A stretch of 21,368 bases of DNA from Cladosporium sp. IMV 00045. Taxonomy: Eukaryota > Ascomycota > Dothideomycetes > Cladosporiales > Cladosporiaceae. The position numbers were made by a program, and so were the translations under genes. Positions 1-9,549 of this stretch are shown in pieces; positions within the stretch are counted from its first letter, which is position 1, and each line of letters begins with the position of its first letter. Location: NCBI GenBank assembly GCA_001931905.2, contig MSJI02000352.1:1-21368 (forward strand). The letters are read 5' to 3'. The notes below the pieces were generated by a model. The model made no database searches. It was given only the letters and a program-made list of their open reading frames with translations, and had not been told where the DNA came from.

Positions 1-2943
1 AGTAGCGAGCGTTGCTCTCGATTTTGCCGAGCGGCGGTAGTTGAGTTGCTACTCCCTCGTAGATAGTGCTCGGGTAGTATTGGTAACCATCGTGCTCTTG
101 GATCGCAATTCGCTCCGCGTCAGACATTACTGCATCCATCTGGTACCTCTCGACAGCTGAACCGTCGATGCTTGACGTGCTACTTCCGGAATGGCTGCCG
201 GGGTGATCAGGAAACACGTTCATGCCACAGTGATTTCGAAAGCCATTACTTCCGCCGTTTATGCCTCCGGTGCCGAATTGACCACCAGCACCTCGAAAGC
301 CGCCTGCGTTCATGCTGCCAAAGGGCACGCCGCCGGTGTTGTAGCCTCCATTGGATCCAGTCGCACCGCCTCTGCCAGCTGTGCCGTTGTGGCCTTCATT
401 CTGATAGTGGCTAGGAGAGCGACCTCTCACGACAATCTTCTCGCTTACTCGCTGGGCGATCTTGACCCACATCGGCTCGTCGTGCTCAGTCTTCCTGATG
501 TCCACAAACAGCTCCACCACTAAGTGGAAGTATTGCTGCGATGCACGTCTTTTGCCGTTGTTTGCGGTCGCTTGCTTGAACTGTATTCTTTCAAACGTGT
601 GGTTGGTGGACGTGCCTGGAGCGGGCATGTGTGCGCTTCCAGTGCCCATCACGTAGTGGTTCATCGTCGGAGTCGACTCCGCTTGCGTCGGTGAGCCGTC
701 TTCAGGCTTGCTCTGGAAAGGGAGGTTTGGCCCCGGATGGTGGCCAGTCGCATGGTATGCTTGGGTGGGAATCTGATATATTCCGTGCGGCGAGATCGTT
801 GAGCCCCCTCTACAGGTAGGCGTCGGCGAAACTTTGGTAACATCAATCTTGAGTTTAGGCCCGTTGTCTCGCTTTGGTGTGTGCTGGACAAGCTCGATTG
901 ATTTGCCCTGCGACCCGTCAACCGCGGCTGAGAGTCGCATACCCATGGCCTTAACGTGCTCGGTGGCATTGTTGCGCTTGATGGTTAGGCGACCGTTCGC
1001 GATGGTTGGGTGAAGCTCAAAGTTGCAGTTGACAGAAAAGTAGTTGCGTCGATAGCAAGTCCACTTTTCGTCTACGGTCGACAGGAAGAAGCCCTTTTCG
1101 ACCTTGGCATGAACTTCAGGTGTTACCGGAACACCCTCACAGTTCATCTCAAGTAGCACTTCGAGGTTCGGCCAGGGGAAATTCAGGGATTCACTTTGCA
1201 TGGCATTGTAAGCGTGTGCACCTGGCGTAGCCATGTGTGCAGGGTAACCAGTTGGGATGCCTGTTAGAGACAACCCTGCTGTTGCTGCTGAGAGTACGCC
1301 TCGGGAGGAATCCGCGTACTGCGGGTAACTTGGCTGGGCTGTGGGCGAGAGCTGGCTTCGCGCGAGGTAGGGGGATGAGTTTGTGTACAAATCGCGGTCG
1401 GCGGCATTCGTGGCGCCTGATAAAGGTGACCGATTTGGTGGTGGCAACACGTTTTGCGTTGAAGCCTCTAGTCTGTCACAGGTGTGAGCATGGACAATCA
1501 GTCGAGATCAGCTTGTCACGACCAGTGGTCGCACGAGGAGGGATGCTTACACTGAGGGCACTCGAGCACCGGCGTAAGACTGAGGCACAAACGCCTGGGG
1601 CAGTGGCACCGGTCCCGGGTAAGAAGAAATGCCACTTGTGTAATGGCTTGTCGGCTGATAGTTGTTGTACGTCAGAGAAGAGGCTGCAGAGGAAGGGCTG
1701 GTTGAGATAGAGCCAGATCCCGAATCAGTGGAATTTTGGACGTTGGGATAACTGTGAAACGATGGTCGTCAGCATACAGCACATCGCGCGTGATTGCGTG
1801 CAACAATGCAAAGGCCAGCGAGGCTGCAACATGATTGCTTGTTACAGGCGCTAAGCGCTCATAAAGCGGTGCGGTAACCAGGCTTCGAGAATGCACAGCT
1901 CAATCCGACATGACATAGCTCGTCGTGTGATCAGCAGCCATGATCGATGAGTGAACGCCGGAAAGACAGCAGCAGTACCGTAGTGTCGGCTACCGTGTTG
2001 TGCAACAAGTGTCTGACAGCGGAGGTGTTGGAGGACAAGAGGAAGGATCAGGGCGCCGTAAGACGATCAGCCCATGCGAAAGGATGCCTTGTTGGTCAAG
2101 GCGCCTCCTCGCAGAAGCGAATGAAAGGCTTGATTGGGGAAGTAGTGATGTGGGTTACAGCAGGGAACGAATCAGAGCCTACTACGTACCTTCTGCCATC
2201 CGGCGCTAGGTTTCGACCTGAGAAATAGCGAGGGCCAGGAGTGCTCCCAGACGTTGCGTAGGCGAAGGCTCCGGGAGACTGTTGTACAAGCGAAGAGTCC
2301 CGACGCAGAGGATCGACCGAGCCGTTGCTGTTGTAAGATGGATGATGTGCATGTCCCGAAAATTGGTCGAGGCAGCCCGGATCAGAAGAAAGGGAGTAGT
2401 CGTGGTGCAGAGGAAGCTGCTGCTGGAGCAGCGTTCCTAGATTGACGAAACGTTAGCAATAGACTCACGAACCGCTGCAGGGAATGAGATGCACGGCGAG
2501 AATGACACCGCGGGCTTGGTCGAAGCACAGGTTGACCTCGTACTCGTGAGATCGTGCACGTGAAACGAAAGTCGGATGCCCAACGTTACACTGCGCGCAA
2601 CAGCATGACGAGTGTTGGTAGAGTGGTACGAAAACAACAGAATGGGGAACAAAAGGGCCGTTTCCAGCATTGCGGTGGGGCCAAGTCGCAATGACCGGTC
2701 GGCAGATGTGGGAGCAGTAATTTGGGGTAGATAGCTGGGGGCTGAAGGGTGAGGGCTGAAGACAGGGGATTGGGCGAGACGCGAGCAGACGTGAGAGGCG
2801 CATGATGCAGGCAGATACATGGGTGTGGGAATCGGAGTGAGCTCACCTGGTTCCATTGCTAGAGCGGAGCCCATGTATATGCGCTCTGCCGCACCGTCGT
2901 CGTCGACAACCTCGAGTGTTCCAGAACGAAAGCGAATGGTCAT
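1..2943 (-). CDS. NDT80/PhoG-family transcription factor (VIB-1/XprG/FSD-1-like), 3' end outside window
   Basis: Exons on the minus strand: 2943-2847, 2436-2190, 1751-1551 and 1472-1 (open to the window edge). All junctions have GT-AG ends and matching phase, giving 672 codons with no stop. Residues 1 to about 270 are low-complexity (Ser/Gln/Pro/Tyr), then a DNA-binding domain spans roughly 272-538, recognised by WTCYRRNYFSV, ELVQHTPKR, QQYFHLVVELF and the terminal VRGRSPSHYQ. A Gly/Asn-rich linker and an acidic tail follow. The family comprises immunoglobulin-fold DNA-binding regulators; in filamentous fungi they control protease secretion on starvation (XprG), incompatibility and plant-wall-degrading enzymes (VIB-1), or sexual development (FSD-1). 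I cannot assign a clade. The ATG at 2943 has a poor context (T at -3) and an in-frame TGA lies just upstream; an in-frame ATG at 2856 has a better context and would remove 29 residues. The family is confident; exon 1 and the start are less so. Confidence 0.88.
1752..2189 (-). other. Long intron 2 of the NDT80-like gene (438 bp)
   Basis: The donor GTACGT (2189-2184) after AGAAG and the acceptor TTTCACAG (ending at 1752), with GCTGAC as a nearby branch site, are both strong. Phase 2 of exon 2 matches exon 3 exactly. Inside lies an ATG at 1941-1939 in good context (A at -3, G at +4), opening a 13-codon frame. It could only join exon 3 through a weak donor (GTCGGA), so an alternative first exon is possible but unsupported. 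Confidence 0.65.
2437..2846 (-). other. Long intron 1 of the NDT80-like gene (410 bp)
   Basis: The donor GTGAGC at 2846-2841 follows an exon ending in a phase-1 G. The acceptor is CTAG at 2440-2437, with a good branch site GCTAAC about 20 nt upstream. The join restores the frame into a Gln/His-rich segment. Most introns in this window are 49-94 bp, so 410 bp is long. The frame of exon 1 stays open through the whole intron and stops only at the TAG of the acceptor. A CTGCAG acceptor followed six bases later by GTGAGT lies near 2463-2480, but using both would leave a final intron of only about 32 nt, which I consider too short. Confidence 0.6.
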
Positions 2944-3662
2944 CGATCACCCGGAGCGAGCAGGGCCAGCACGACGGACTGACGCAGGTTGGAAGAGGCC
3001 GATAACGCGATTCGCAACGGATACAATGGTTGTCGTCGAAGATGGTCTCGGCTTGGCGCGACTTCCTCGCGTGTTGGAGCGCCTCAGGCTCGCGGCCGCT
3101 GGCGGGCCGCTTTGGGATTCGACAGGCCCTGGGTGATGAGCAGAGCTAATGCGCGAGACGATTTTCGGGCGCGGAGACGGCGCAGCGAACGGCTGGAATC
3201 GACCAGGGTGCTTGACACACTGCCGTACGAGTCAGAGCGACCTTTGCGATCCCACTTAATCGCAATTTGACTTCACGCCTGGCGGCTGGCTCGGCTGCTT
3301 TTTCTGACGTCCGCGCTGGTCGAGATGCTCAAGACTCTGCAAGCAACAATGTCAGTACCCTGCAAAAAGACTTGAAACAGATTGTCCAGCATGTTTGCGT
3401 CGTGGGGGGCGATGCGTTGGAACAAACTCGCGGGACGCTAATGCCGGCGAGCAGGCCGCGCATCTGGACGGGTCACGTATGGAGATGTCCTTGGAGGCTC
3501 GATTACCCGAAGGCGAGGGTGTCCTGAGCAGCTATGGCATCTTCGCAGCAATCGCGGTGTCGATGTTGAGACCGCTCTCAAGAAATGGAGGAAGATCACA
3601 GGACGTACCTTGTCTTGCGACAGTGAATCTTGCGTCAAGACCCAACTGTAATGTCGAAATCT

Positions 3663-3736
3663 GAACAAAATCCGAACAAAATCCAGAGGTTGGAGGAGCT
3701 TAGCAGGGCAGAGACAGGCGGCGTAGGAACAAAATC
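3663..3736. repeat. Three copies of a GAACAAAATC decamer
   Basis: Exact copies lie at 3663-3672, 3674-3683 and 3727-3736. The first two are in tandem with an 11-bp period. They sit 0.72-0.79 kb upstream of the NDT80-like start codon. The AACAAA core resembles HMG-box or forkhead-type target sequences, but no binding protein can be named from sequence alone. Confidence 0.5.
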
Positions 3737-3874
3737 GATCGGTAATCGTATCGCGTCCTTTTCCTTCGGAGGAAACAGACGAGTTCAAGACGTGCTTTGA
3801 ATCCGAGATCGAGATGGCTGCGATTGAGTATGCTAACGTCTCAATCTCAACGACGAGCCGCGATGCTCCCTTAT

Positions 3875-3943
3875 CTATTCAACACTCGTTAGTCTTCCGT
3901 CTGATGTAAGTGAAGTCAATTTTGGCAGTGAGCGATAGCGTAC
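3875..3943 (-). other. Candidate spliceosomal intron in a minus-strand leader transcript (69 bp)
   Basis: On the minus strand, AAG precedes the donor GTACGC. A branch-site match ACTAAC lies 18 nt before the end, and the acceptor is AATAG. Size and signals match the accepted introns in this window. It lies 0.9 kb upstream of the NDT80-like start codon with no convincing coding frame on either side, so if real it is most likely a 5' UTR intron. Confidence 0.35.
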
Positions 3944-4706
3944 CTTGCGTCAAACGCCAAGCGAACAAAGGAGCCCGACTCGACTTTCCTTACCAAAACT
4001 CGAGGCTTTCCGTGATAACAATGCCCGGAGAGGTGCGAGGAGAGATGTCAAACAGTCTAACATATGAAACTTCAGGTCGCAGGAGTCTGAGTTGATGTTT
4101 AGAAAGGGTCGGGAATAAATCGTCCGTGGCAACGGGATAACATCAAAGGCGGTGGGAGAGCACAGATAAAAGTGTGTAGGGATATGCCGGCTTCCCGCGC
4201 AGAAGAGGCAAGGCTGTCAGGTCAAAGAGGATGAAAGAGAAGCCCACCGGCCCACTTTGAGGGTTCGTGATGCAGCGACGAGACGGTGCAAGATGATAGG
4301 CAACACGCGCGCAGTGGCCTACTGTCCCGTCGTGGACTGCAACAAAGCGTAGACAGCCGACCAAGGCCGGCCGCAGCAAGTTCTGAGAGTGAAAATAACA
4401 GCACCTCTCCATCCTCCTCCAAAACTCCGCGAACATTGCAGCAGTGAGATACCCGACGGTTTGGATCAGGATGATGAGGTGTGGCATCAGGTCATCAGCC
4501 TCAACAAGCAGGGCAAAGCAGCAACGATCGTATTCTCGAACCCTCCTAACCCGGCCACGGGTCTGCTTGGATGCCAGCCAACGCTCAGGCCACGCTCCGT
4601 GCGTGTGTCTGTCTGGCTAGGCTGGCTGGTTACAGTGGGAAGCTGCATCAGCTCTTACGCCTTCCTCGGCTGACCGAAAGCGGTCGCCGTCCTCGCTGTT
4701 GCGAGG

Positions 4707-4799
4707 CTGTGAAGTAGTTCGTCGAGGTGAAAGGGGTGGGTGGGGATTCGATCAGATCATGTCAGTCTCTAGATCAGCAAATGAACCCAAGTCGATTAC
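4707..4799 (-). other. Candidate intron in a minus-strand leader (93 bp)
   Basis: On the minus strand, AAG precedes donor GTAATC. TGCTGAT and ACTGACA are possible branch sites, and the acceptor is TTCACAG. No coding frame supports it; the reading rests on splice-like signals only. Confidence 0.2.
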
Positions 4800-5885
4800 C
4801 TTCTCTCCTTGCTGTTGCTAAGTGGCAACGTGGGCCCGGCTTTCGTCACTGCCGTCTTTCCTTGCTCTTCCCCCGACGAGTCTTCGGCGACCCGACTCCA
4901 CAACTTCATGGCCTCGACGGCATCGTGCCAGCAGCTAGCCGTGAACAATCACTCATGATCTCGGCAAGAGCGCGGACCAGGCTGCCTCCCCGCCCTCCAA
5001 AGAAACGGTCTGTCTGATCATCCTCTAGGATGCAACACTATCGAGGCATTCAAACCAACCATCGAGCTGCCCTGGTGCCTCCCCCGGCCGGGCCGCCATC
5101 CGAATGCGACTCTATGCAAGTGTACTTTATGCAAAGCGTCAGTTGTACCGAAGCGAAGACATCTCCAGGGGCAGCTCTTACCCGGTCCGCGCGGGTCTGC
5201 AGACACTGGTGGTCCCGGGGATTTGGTAGGATACATATCACAAAACATCGTTCGCCCGGGAAAGCTGGTCTTAGATAGGGAGTCCCTGATTTCGGGGGAT
5301 GGCCTGAGCGGGCCGTGTCTCTGCTGTTGGTAGAGGTGGTCACGCGAAAAGCCTCCACGCGTTTTTCGTTTATCTCTCTCCACATCGGAGCACTGCCATC
5401 CAGTTGCTCGAGTCCAAGTTTGGTTGTTCTGTGTCCGATGCTGGGACTGGACAATTTGGGAAGGATGATGTCCCCAGCAAGCCACACGATGCAGAGAATC
5501 TGGGGCTGCAGATCATCGGCAAGGTCGCAGCAGGGACAGACTGTAGAGCGCGGATGAGCGCCATAGCTTCTGTTCTTACAGCTGCCAGAGGACAGGGCAG
5601 AGCGCCCGAATCGGTTCACTTACTTGCTACTGCGCGGCTGCCGCTGAGCAAAGGCAGCCATGGCAGACGTCGCATGTTTCGGCGGCGCCCACCGCAATGC
5701 AATCGACGAGGCAATATTGAATTGCCGCATGTGGCTTGCGAGCTGCAGGCCACACACACATCGCGACGCGCAGCAACCCCTTGCATTCGATCTCTTCAAT
5801 AAGGCCCCCACGTCAGCCCGCAACGGCATCGTCCGGATAGATTATCAACCAAAGGCTCGCTAAACGGCTGCAGATGGCCTGGTAC

Positions 5886-5929
5886 CTGCACAGTTGCAGA
5901 AGGGTGCAGTCAACAAACCACTAACTTAC
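5886..5929 (-). other. Candidate short intron in a minus-strand leader (44 bp)
   Basis: The consensus donor GTAAGT, an internal TTGACTG and the acceptor TGTGCAG occur on the minus strand with 44 bp between the ends, near the lower size limit. It is unsupported by coding potential. Confidence 0.18.
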
Positions 5930-7146
5930 GTGTATGCAGCAGTGAGGTCGAGTGATGTTGGCTTTGTCTACGGACGCTAGAGTACGGGCCTTGCGCTTCT
6001 GCCCGCTTGGCCGAGAAGCAAGCAACCTGCCGTTCCTGTTGTTGTTGACTCTGCATGAGATGCTCGACTACTGTCCCCAAGACTCGACCCGTCGAATTCA
6101 TGCAAACAAACGTGGCTTACGCATTCTACATTCCACGGCGATCAGCGATGGTTTGATGACGAGTATATTTAGGGTCACTCACTCGGCAGTGCAAGCATGC
6201 CAAACAAAGAAGTCGACTTGCGTGCCTCAGCTTTGCCAACTTTGAATTTCTGCTAAGAATATACTTCCCATCGCCTGCTGACCATTGGACGGGACCGCGG
6301 TGACTCGATCATAATTGCCCGCAACATCATCTTATGCTCGGGACAAAGAGGTAGGGCGAGGACGCATCAGCATTGCGGCTACCGGCAGCGACCCAGCCCG
6401 CTCGCCGACTCTCACGCTCCTCCTCCAGGTCGAACCATACCAGGACTGAGATACCGTCAATCATGCCATGCTTCGACCTGCAGAGACGACTTCGCCACCA
6501 TGGAAGCTTCACTGGTGAGCGACAGATGTGCAAACACCTGTCTCATTTGCTGTCCCCAGGCGCATCCAGTCGTTTCCAGAAGGCGCCTCAATGCTCAGGG
6601 GCCGGGAGCGGAAGTCTGCAGATGAGGGTGGGGGTTTTGTTGTCACGTCAGAATACAGCCTCACCGCTTCTTCGTACGCCCATGCTTGCGCAATCGAGGT
6701 GTTTGTGTCTCTTCAGGGAGCACGTGACGATGTTGGTAGCGATCGCAGGACGAGGGTCTGCCTCCGGGTCGCCTTCTCATGTACCATCACGTGGTGTGTG
6801 GACAGCAGGAGGTTTGCTACCAGTGTACGGATATACCACCTTGCTGACAATGTTGTTATGTCCCTCCAGGTGAGTCTTATCTTTCGCTGCGGGCGTGAGG
6901 GAATACGGTCACGATCGTACCTCCGCTGGCTAGACCGTTCGGATAGTCGCAGATATAAGCCTTCGTCTTTCAATCGTCCATTTCCAATCGAGCTACACAC
7001 TGTCCTTGATCCTTTCCAAGTCATCTTGGAACTCCTGGACTTTCATTTAGCGAATTTCGGCGGCTTTTCCGGGCAATTGCAGAAGTGTGGGCTTTGCGAA
7101 GCAACCATCGACTGGAGCAGCACGAACGCGCCATATTGATTTAACA

Positions 7147-7180
7147 GTACCTAGGTACGATCGAACAACGATCGCTGTAC
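7147..7180. repeat. Palindrome cluster
   Basis: A perfect 12-bp palindrome GTACCTAGGTAC (7147-7158) overlaps an inverted repeat: GATCG (7159-7163) and CGATC (7169-7173) around a 5-nt AACAA spacer, with outer GTAC arms at 7155-7158 and 7177-7180 after a 3-nt bulge. Its role is unknown; it could bind a dimeric factor. Confidence 0.5.
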
Positions 7181-8577
7181 AACTCGTTTTGCACAACTTT
7201 CTGGACTGTTTGGCAACGAGTGTGACATCTGACACCAGGACGGCCAGCATCTCCTAGCTCACCATCGGCTCCACCAGCGAAAGTATCTCGTCAGATGCCA
7301 GCGTCCGCAGGTATACACTCTCACCATCAACAATCTCACAACATCATGCTTGGTTTTTCTCCTCTCAGTTCACTGACCGGAGTGGAGCGGGTACGCACTT
7401 CTCAATGCACAATCGTGGATTCCAAGCTGCAAGAATCCCCAAGATGATCTCCGTCGGTGCGACGGCGTTGTGCCACTCACATGAAGCAGGAACCTGATAA
7501 TGCTGCAACGCCAGAGAACAAGTCACAAAGGCTGCGAAATCATCTCACAACACATGTGCCGAAACTCTGTCGCACGTTCTCGATCTTTTCGCTGCAAGTG
7601 TGGGTTTGCGACCCCCTGGTCTGTGCGGCAGATGACTGAACTCCACTATCACAAGACAATCGTGTCGAGGTACCAACCGCAGTGTGGACATTCAGCGCTC
7701 ATGTCTTCTTCCACCTCCCCTCTGCACATGTGTGGACAAATCTGCTTCGTGCCGAGACACTTTCTGCGCGCACCCGTTATCTCGTGGAAAAAGGCCTTCC
7801 GCGCAAGCTCGGTAGATGTACACCAAACCGCGAACAAGCATACGCGCGGCATGCTGCTACCATCCCATCACCCAGGCCCAGGAACCTGGTATGGAAGAGC
7901 AGCACGTTCACAACAAAAGAGACATATACAACAACAGGACCTGCTCGAGCACGCCACCCCTTCGAATACCACCTGACACGACATCGACACGACACGGGCC
8001 CCTGAGTTGGTTCAACACAGAAAAAAACCTCCGTCACGCTGAGCCATCGTGTCCTCCATCCACAAGATCCCACCAGGCAGTTAATCCTCCGGGCCTCCTC
8101 ATCTTGCCTTCTTCTGTCGTGCTCGTACGTCCGCATGATGATCCGCCGTCGATCCTTGGGCGACTACGCCCACTCAAAGGCCACGGCTGAGCTGAAGTGG
8201 CGTCGTCGCTGAATGGAACCAGGAAGGCGCAAAAGTCAGGTGCCTGGGCCTCCGCCCTGTGCCATTCAAGCAGAAAAAGGCCCGACTGGCGCGGCCGCCA
8301 GGACGCACATCCGGGCTCGGACCGGTCTGGCTTTGTGTACTTGCCGTTATCGCTCACGTATCATGTATGTTTTCATCGAGGAGGCAGGTTTGCATCGTTT
8401 TCCTGAGGCAGCGTCTCTTCTGCTCTGCTTTTCGCCTGAGGGTATTGTGGAATGTGATGGAGATTACAGAACAGCGTCAGTATGGACATTGTCTCCGCTA
8501 TTTAGCAATCATTCACTCGCAATGCGTTTATCAAGGGCAAAACCACTGGAGTAGGTCAAGAATGTCCGCTTCATCAT

Positions 8578-9549
8578 TTAGCCCATATCATAAGACAACC
8601 CACCCAACTTTTCCCTCAGCACATTCTCCGTCAACCTCCAACACCTCTCCTGTAACTCCTCATCTTTCGCCTGCTTACTAATATCAACCACCTTGCGATC
8701 CGGAACAATATACTTCCCATCAATCCCATCCTTGACTACATCCTCACTAGCAGCCGCAAACAAAGCCGCCCGACACCCCTCATCCACCGGCTCTTTCATA
8801 AACGGCCTCACAGCTTTAACCCCCAACTTTCCCACCATCCCGTACGCATCCACCGCCTGCTCCGGCTGATCAGTGTTCACAGCGCCCGGATGCGTCGCGT
8901 TGACAAACGGTGGCCCACCAGCTTTCAACCCTAGCTCACCCGCCCACTTCCTTCTGACCAGCGCCTGCACGAGCAGAACCTGCGCAAGCTTCGAGCGCGC
9001 ATACAATTTCGACGGTCCGATATCTCGATTGATCTCCGCGAGATCGCGGAACTCGACGCCCTCGGTGCCCAGGCGATGGAACTCGCTGCTCTGCAGGACG
9101 AGGCGCGAGCCCGGCGTCGCGACTAAAGCGGGCAACAAGTGCATGGCCAGGTGGTGCTGAGCGAAGACGTTGACCTGCATGTGCGAGTCGACGCCGTCGC
9201 GCGTCTCGGCGTACTCGCCGACTCCCAGGCCGGCGTTGCAGACGAGGCCGTCGAGCTGCGTTAGTTTCCTCGCGAGGTCTTTCGCCACGCGGTCCGTTTG
9301 GTGCAGGTCTTCCAGGTCGATTTGGATCGTGGAGATTTTGGATGCGTCGCCGTATTTGGTGAGGTTGCGGGACGCTTCGGCCAGGTGCTCTTCTTTCTTG
9401 CCGAGTAGGTAGAGTTTGGAGACGTTGTGTTGGAGGAGGTGGGCGCAGATGCCGTAGCCTATGCCTGCGCTGCCACCGGTGACGACGTAGATTTTGCCGG
9501 CGAGGGAGGGTAGGTCTTTGTTAGGGTCGAAGGTGTTGTTGCCGAACAT
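8578..9549 (-). CDS. Short-chain dehydrogenase/reductase (SDR)
   Basis: A single-exon gene of 323 aa. The Rossmann cofactor motif TGGSAGIG is at residues 24-31, an acidic Asp78 follows beta-strand 3, NAG is at 105-107, the structural/catalytic Asn is at 127 (QVNVF), Ser154/155 and the Tyr-Lys pair in YARSK (Tyr183, Lys187) complete the active site, and HPG follows the last core strand. There is no signal peptide or clear membrane segment, so a cytosolic NAD(P)H-dependent oxidoreductase is likely. The organisation resembles the retinol-dehydrogenase/WWOX-like branch, which includes many fungal proteins of unknown substrate. The ATG has A at -3. The gene is divergent from SRbeta across 525 bp. 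The substrate cannot be predicted. Confidence 0.93.
   Translation of the reverse strand: MFGNNTFDPNKDLPSLAGKIYVVTGGSAGIGYGICAHLLQHNVSKLYLLGKKEEHLAEASRNLTKYGDASKISTIQIDLEDLHQTDRVAKDLARKLTQLDGLVCNAGLGVGEYAETRDGVDSHMQVNVFAQHHLAMHLLPALVATPGSRLVLQSSEFHRLGTEGVEFRDLAEINRDIGPSKLYARSKLAQVLLVQALVRRKWAGELGLKAGGPPFVNATHPGAVNTDQPEQAVDAYGMVGKLGVKAVRPFMKEPVDEGCRAALFAAASEDVVKDGIDGKYIVPDRKVVDISKQAKDEELQERCWRLTENVLREKLGGLSYDMG

Larger units (their letters stand above)
2944..8577. promoter_or_regulatory. About 5.6 kb without a recognisable protein gene; likely upstream region of the NDT80-like gene
   Basis: The tract lies between the first codon of the minus-strand NDT80-like gene and the stop of the minus-strand SDR gene, so apart from the SDR 3' UTR it is upstream of the transcription factor. 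Open frames of 60-200 codons occur on both strands and overlap each other. None shows a recognisable motif or a consistent exon chain, and their Arg/Ser/Cys-rich composition is what chance gives at this GC. I found no tRNA, no terminal repeats and no AT-rich RIP-like block. Visible contents are intron-like modules on the minus strand (5929-5886, 4799-4707, 3943-3875), three copies of a GAACAAAATC motif (3663-3736) and a palindrome cluster (7147-7180). Large upstream regions are common for fungal regulators, so a promoter plus long leader is the simplest reading; an unrecognised spliced gene or lncRNA cannot be excluded. Confidence 0.5.

Noticed and set aside
1672..1896. 74-codon minus-strand frame as an alternative first exon of the NDT80-like gene
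   Set aside because: It begins at a GTG codon, ends at a stop in the wrong phase and overlaps the intron 2 to exon 3 boundary, which has strong splice signals.
3108..3130. T-loop-like GTCGAATCCC on the minus strand, suggesting a tRNA
   Set aside because: No matching acceptor stem, D-arm or anticodon arm could be found around it.
5050..5619. 189-codon minus-strand open frame in the intergenic tract
   Set aside because: No recognisable domain, rich in Arg/Ser/Cys, overlaps other open frames in several phases, and no splice chain extends it. It looks like a chance frame in GC-rich DNA.
6528..7139. 203-codon plus-strand open frame (and an overlapping 166-codon frame from 6373)
   Set aside because: No family resemblance, competing overlapping frames and low plausibility of composition; kept as part of the non-coding tract.
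2944..8577. Degenerate transposon (RIP remnant) in the long intergenic tract
   Set aside because: No strong AT skew or TpA-rich blocks, no terminal repeats, target-site duplications or transposase/reverse-transcriptase fragments could be seen.
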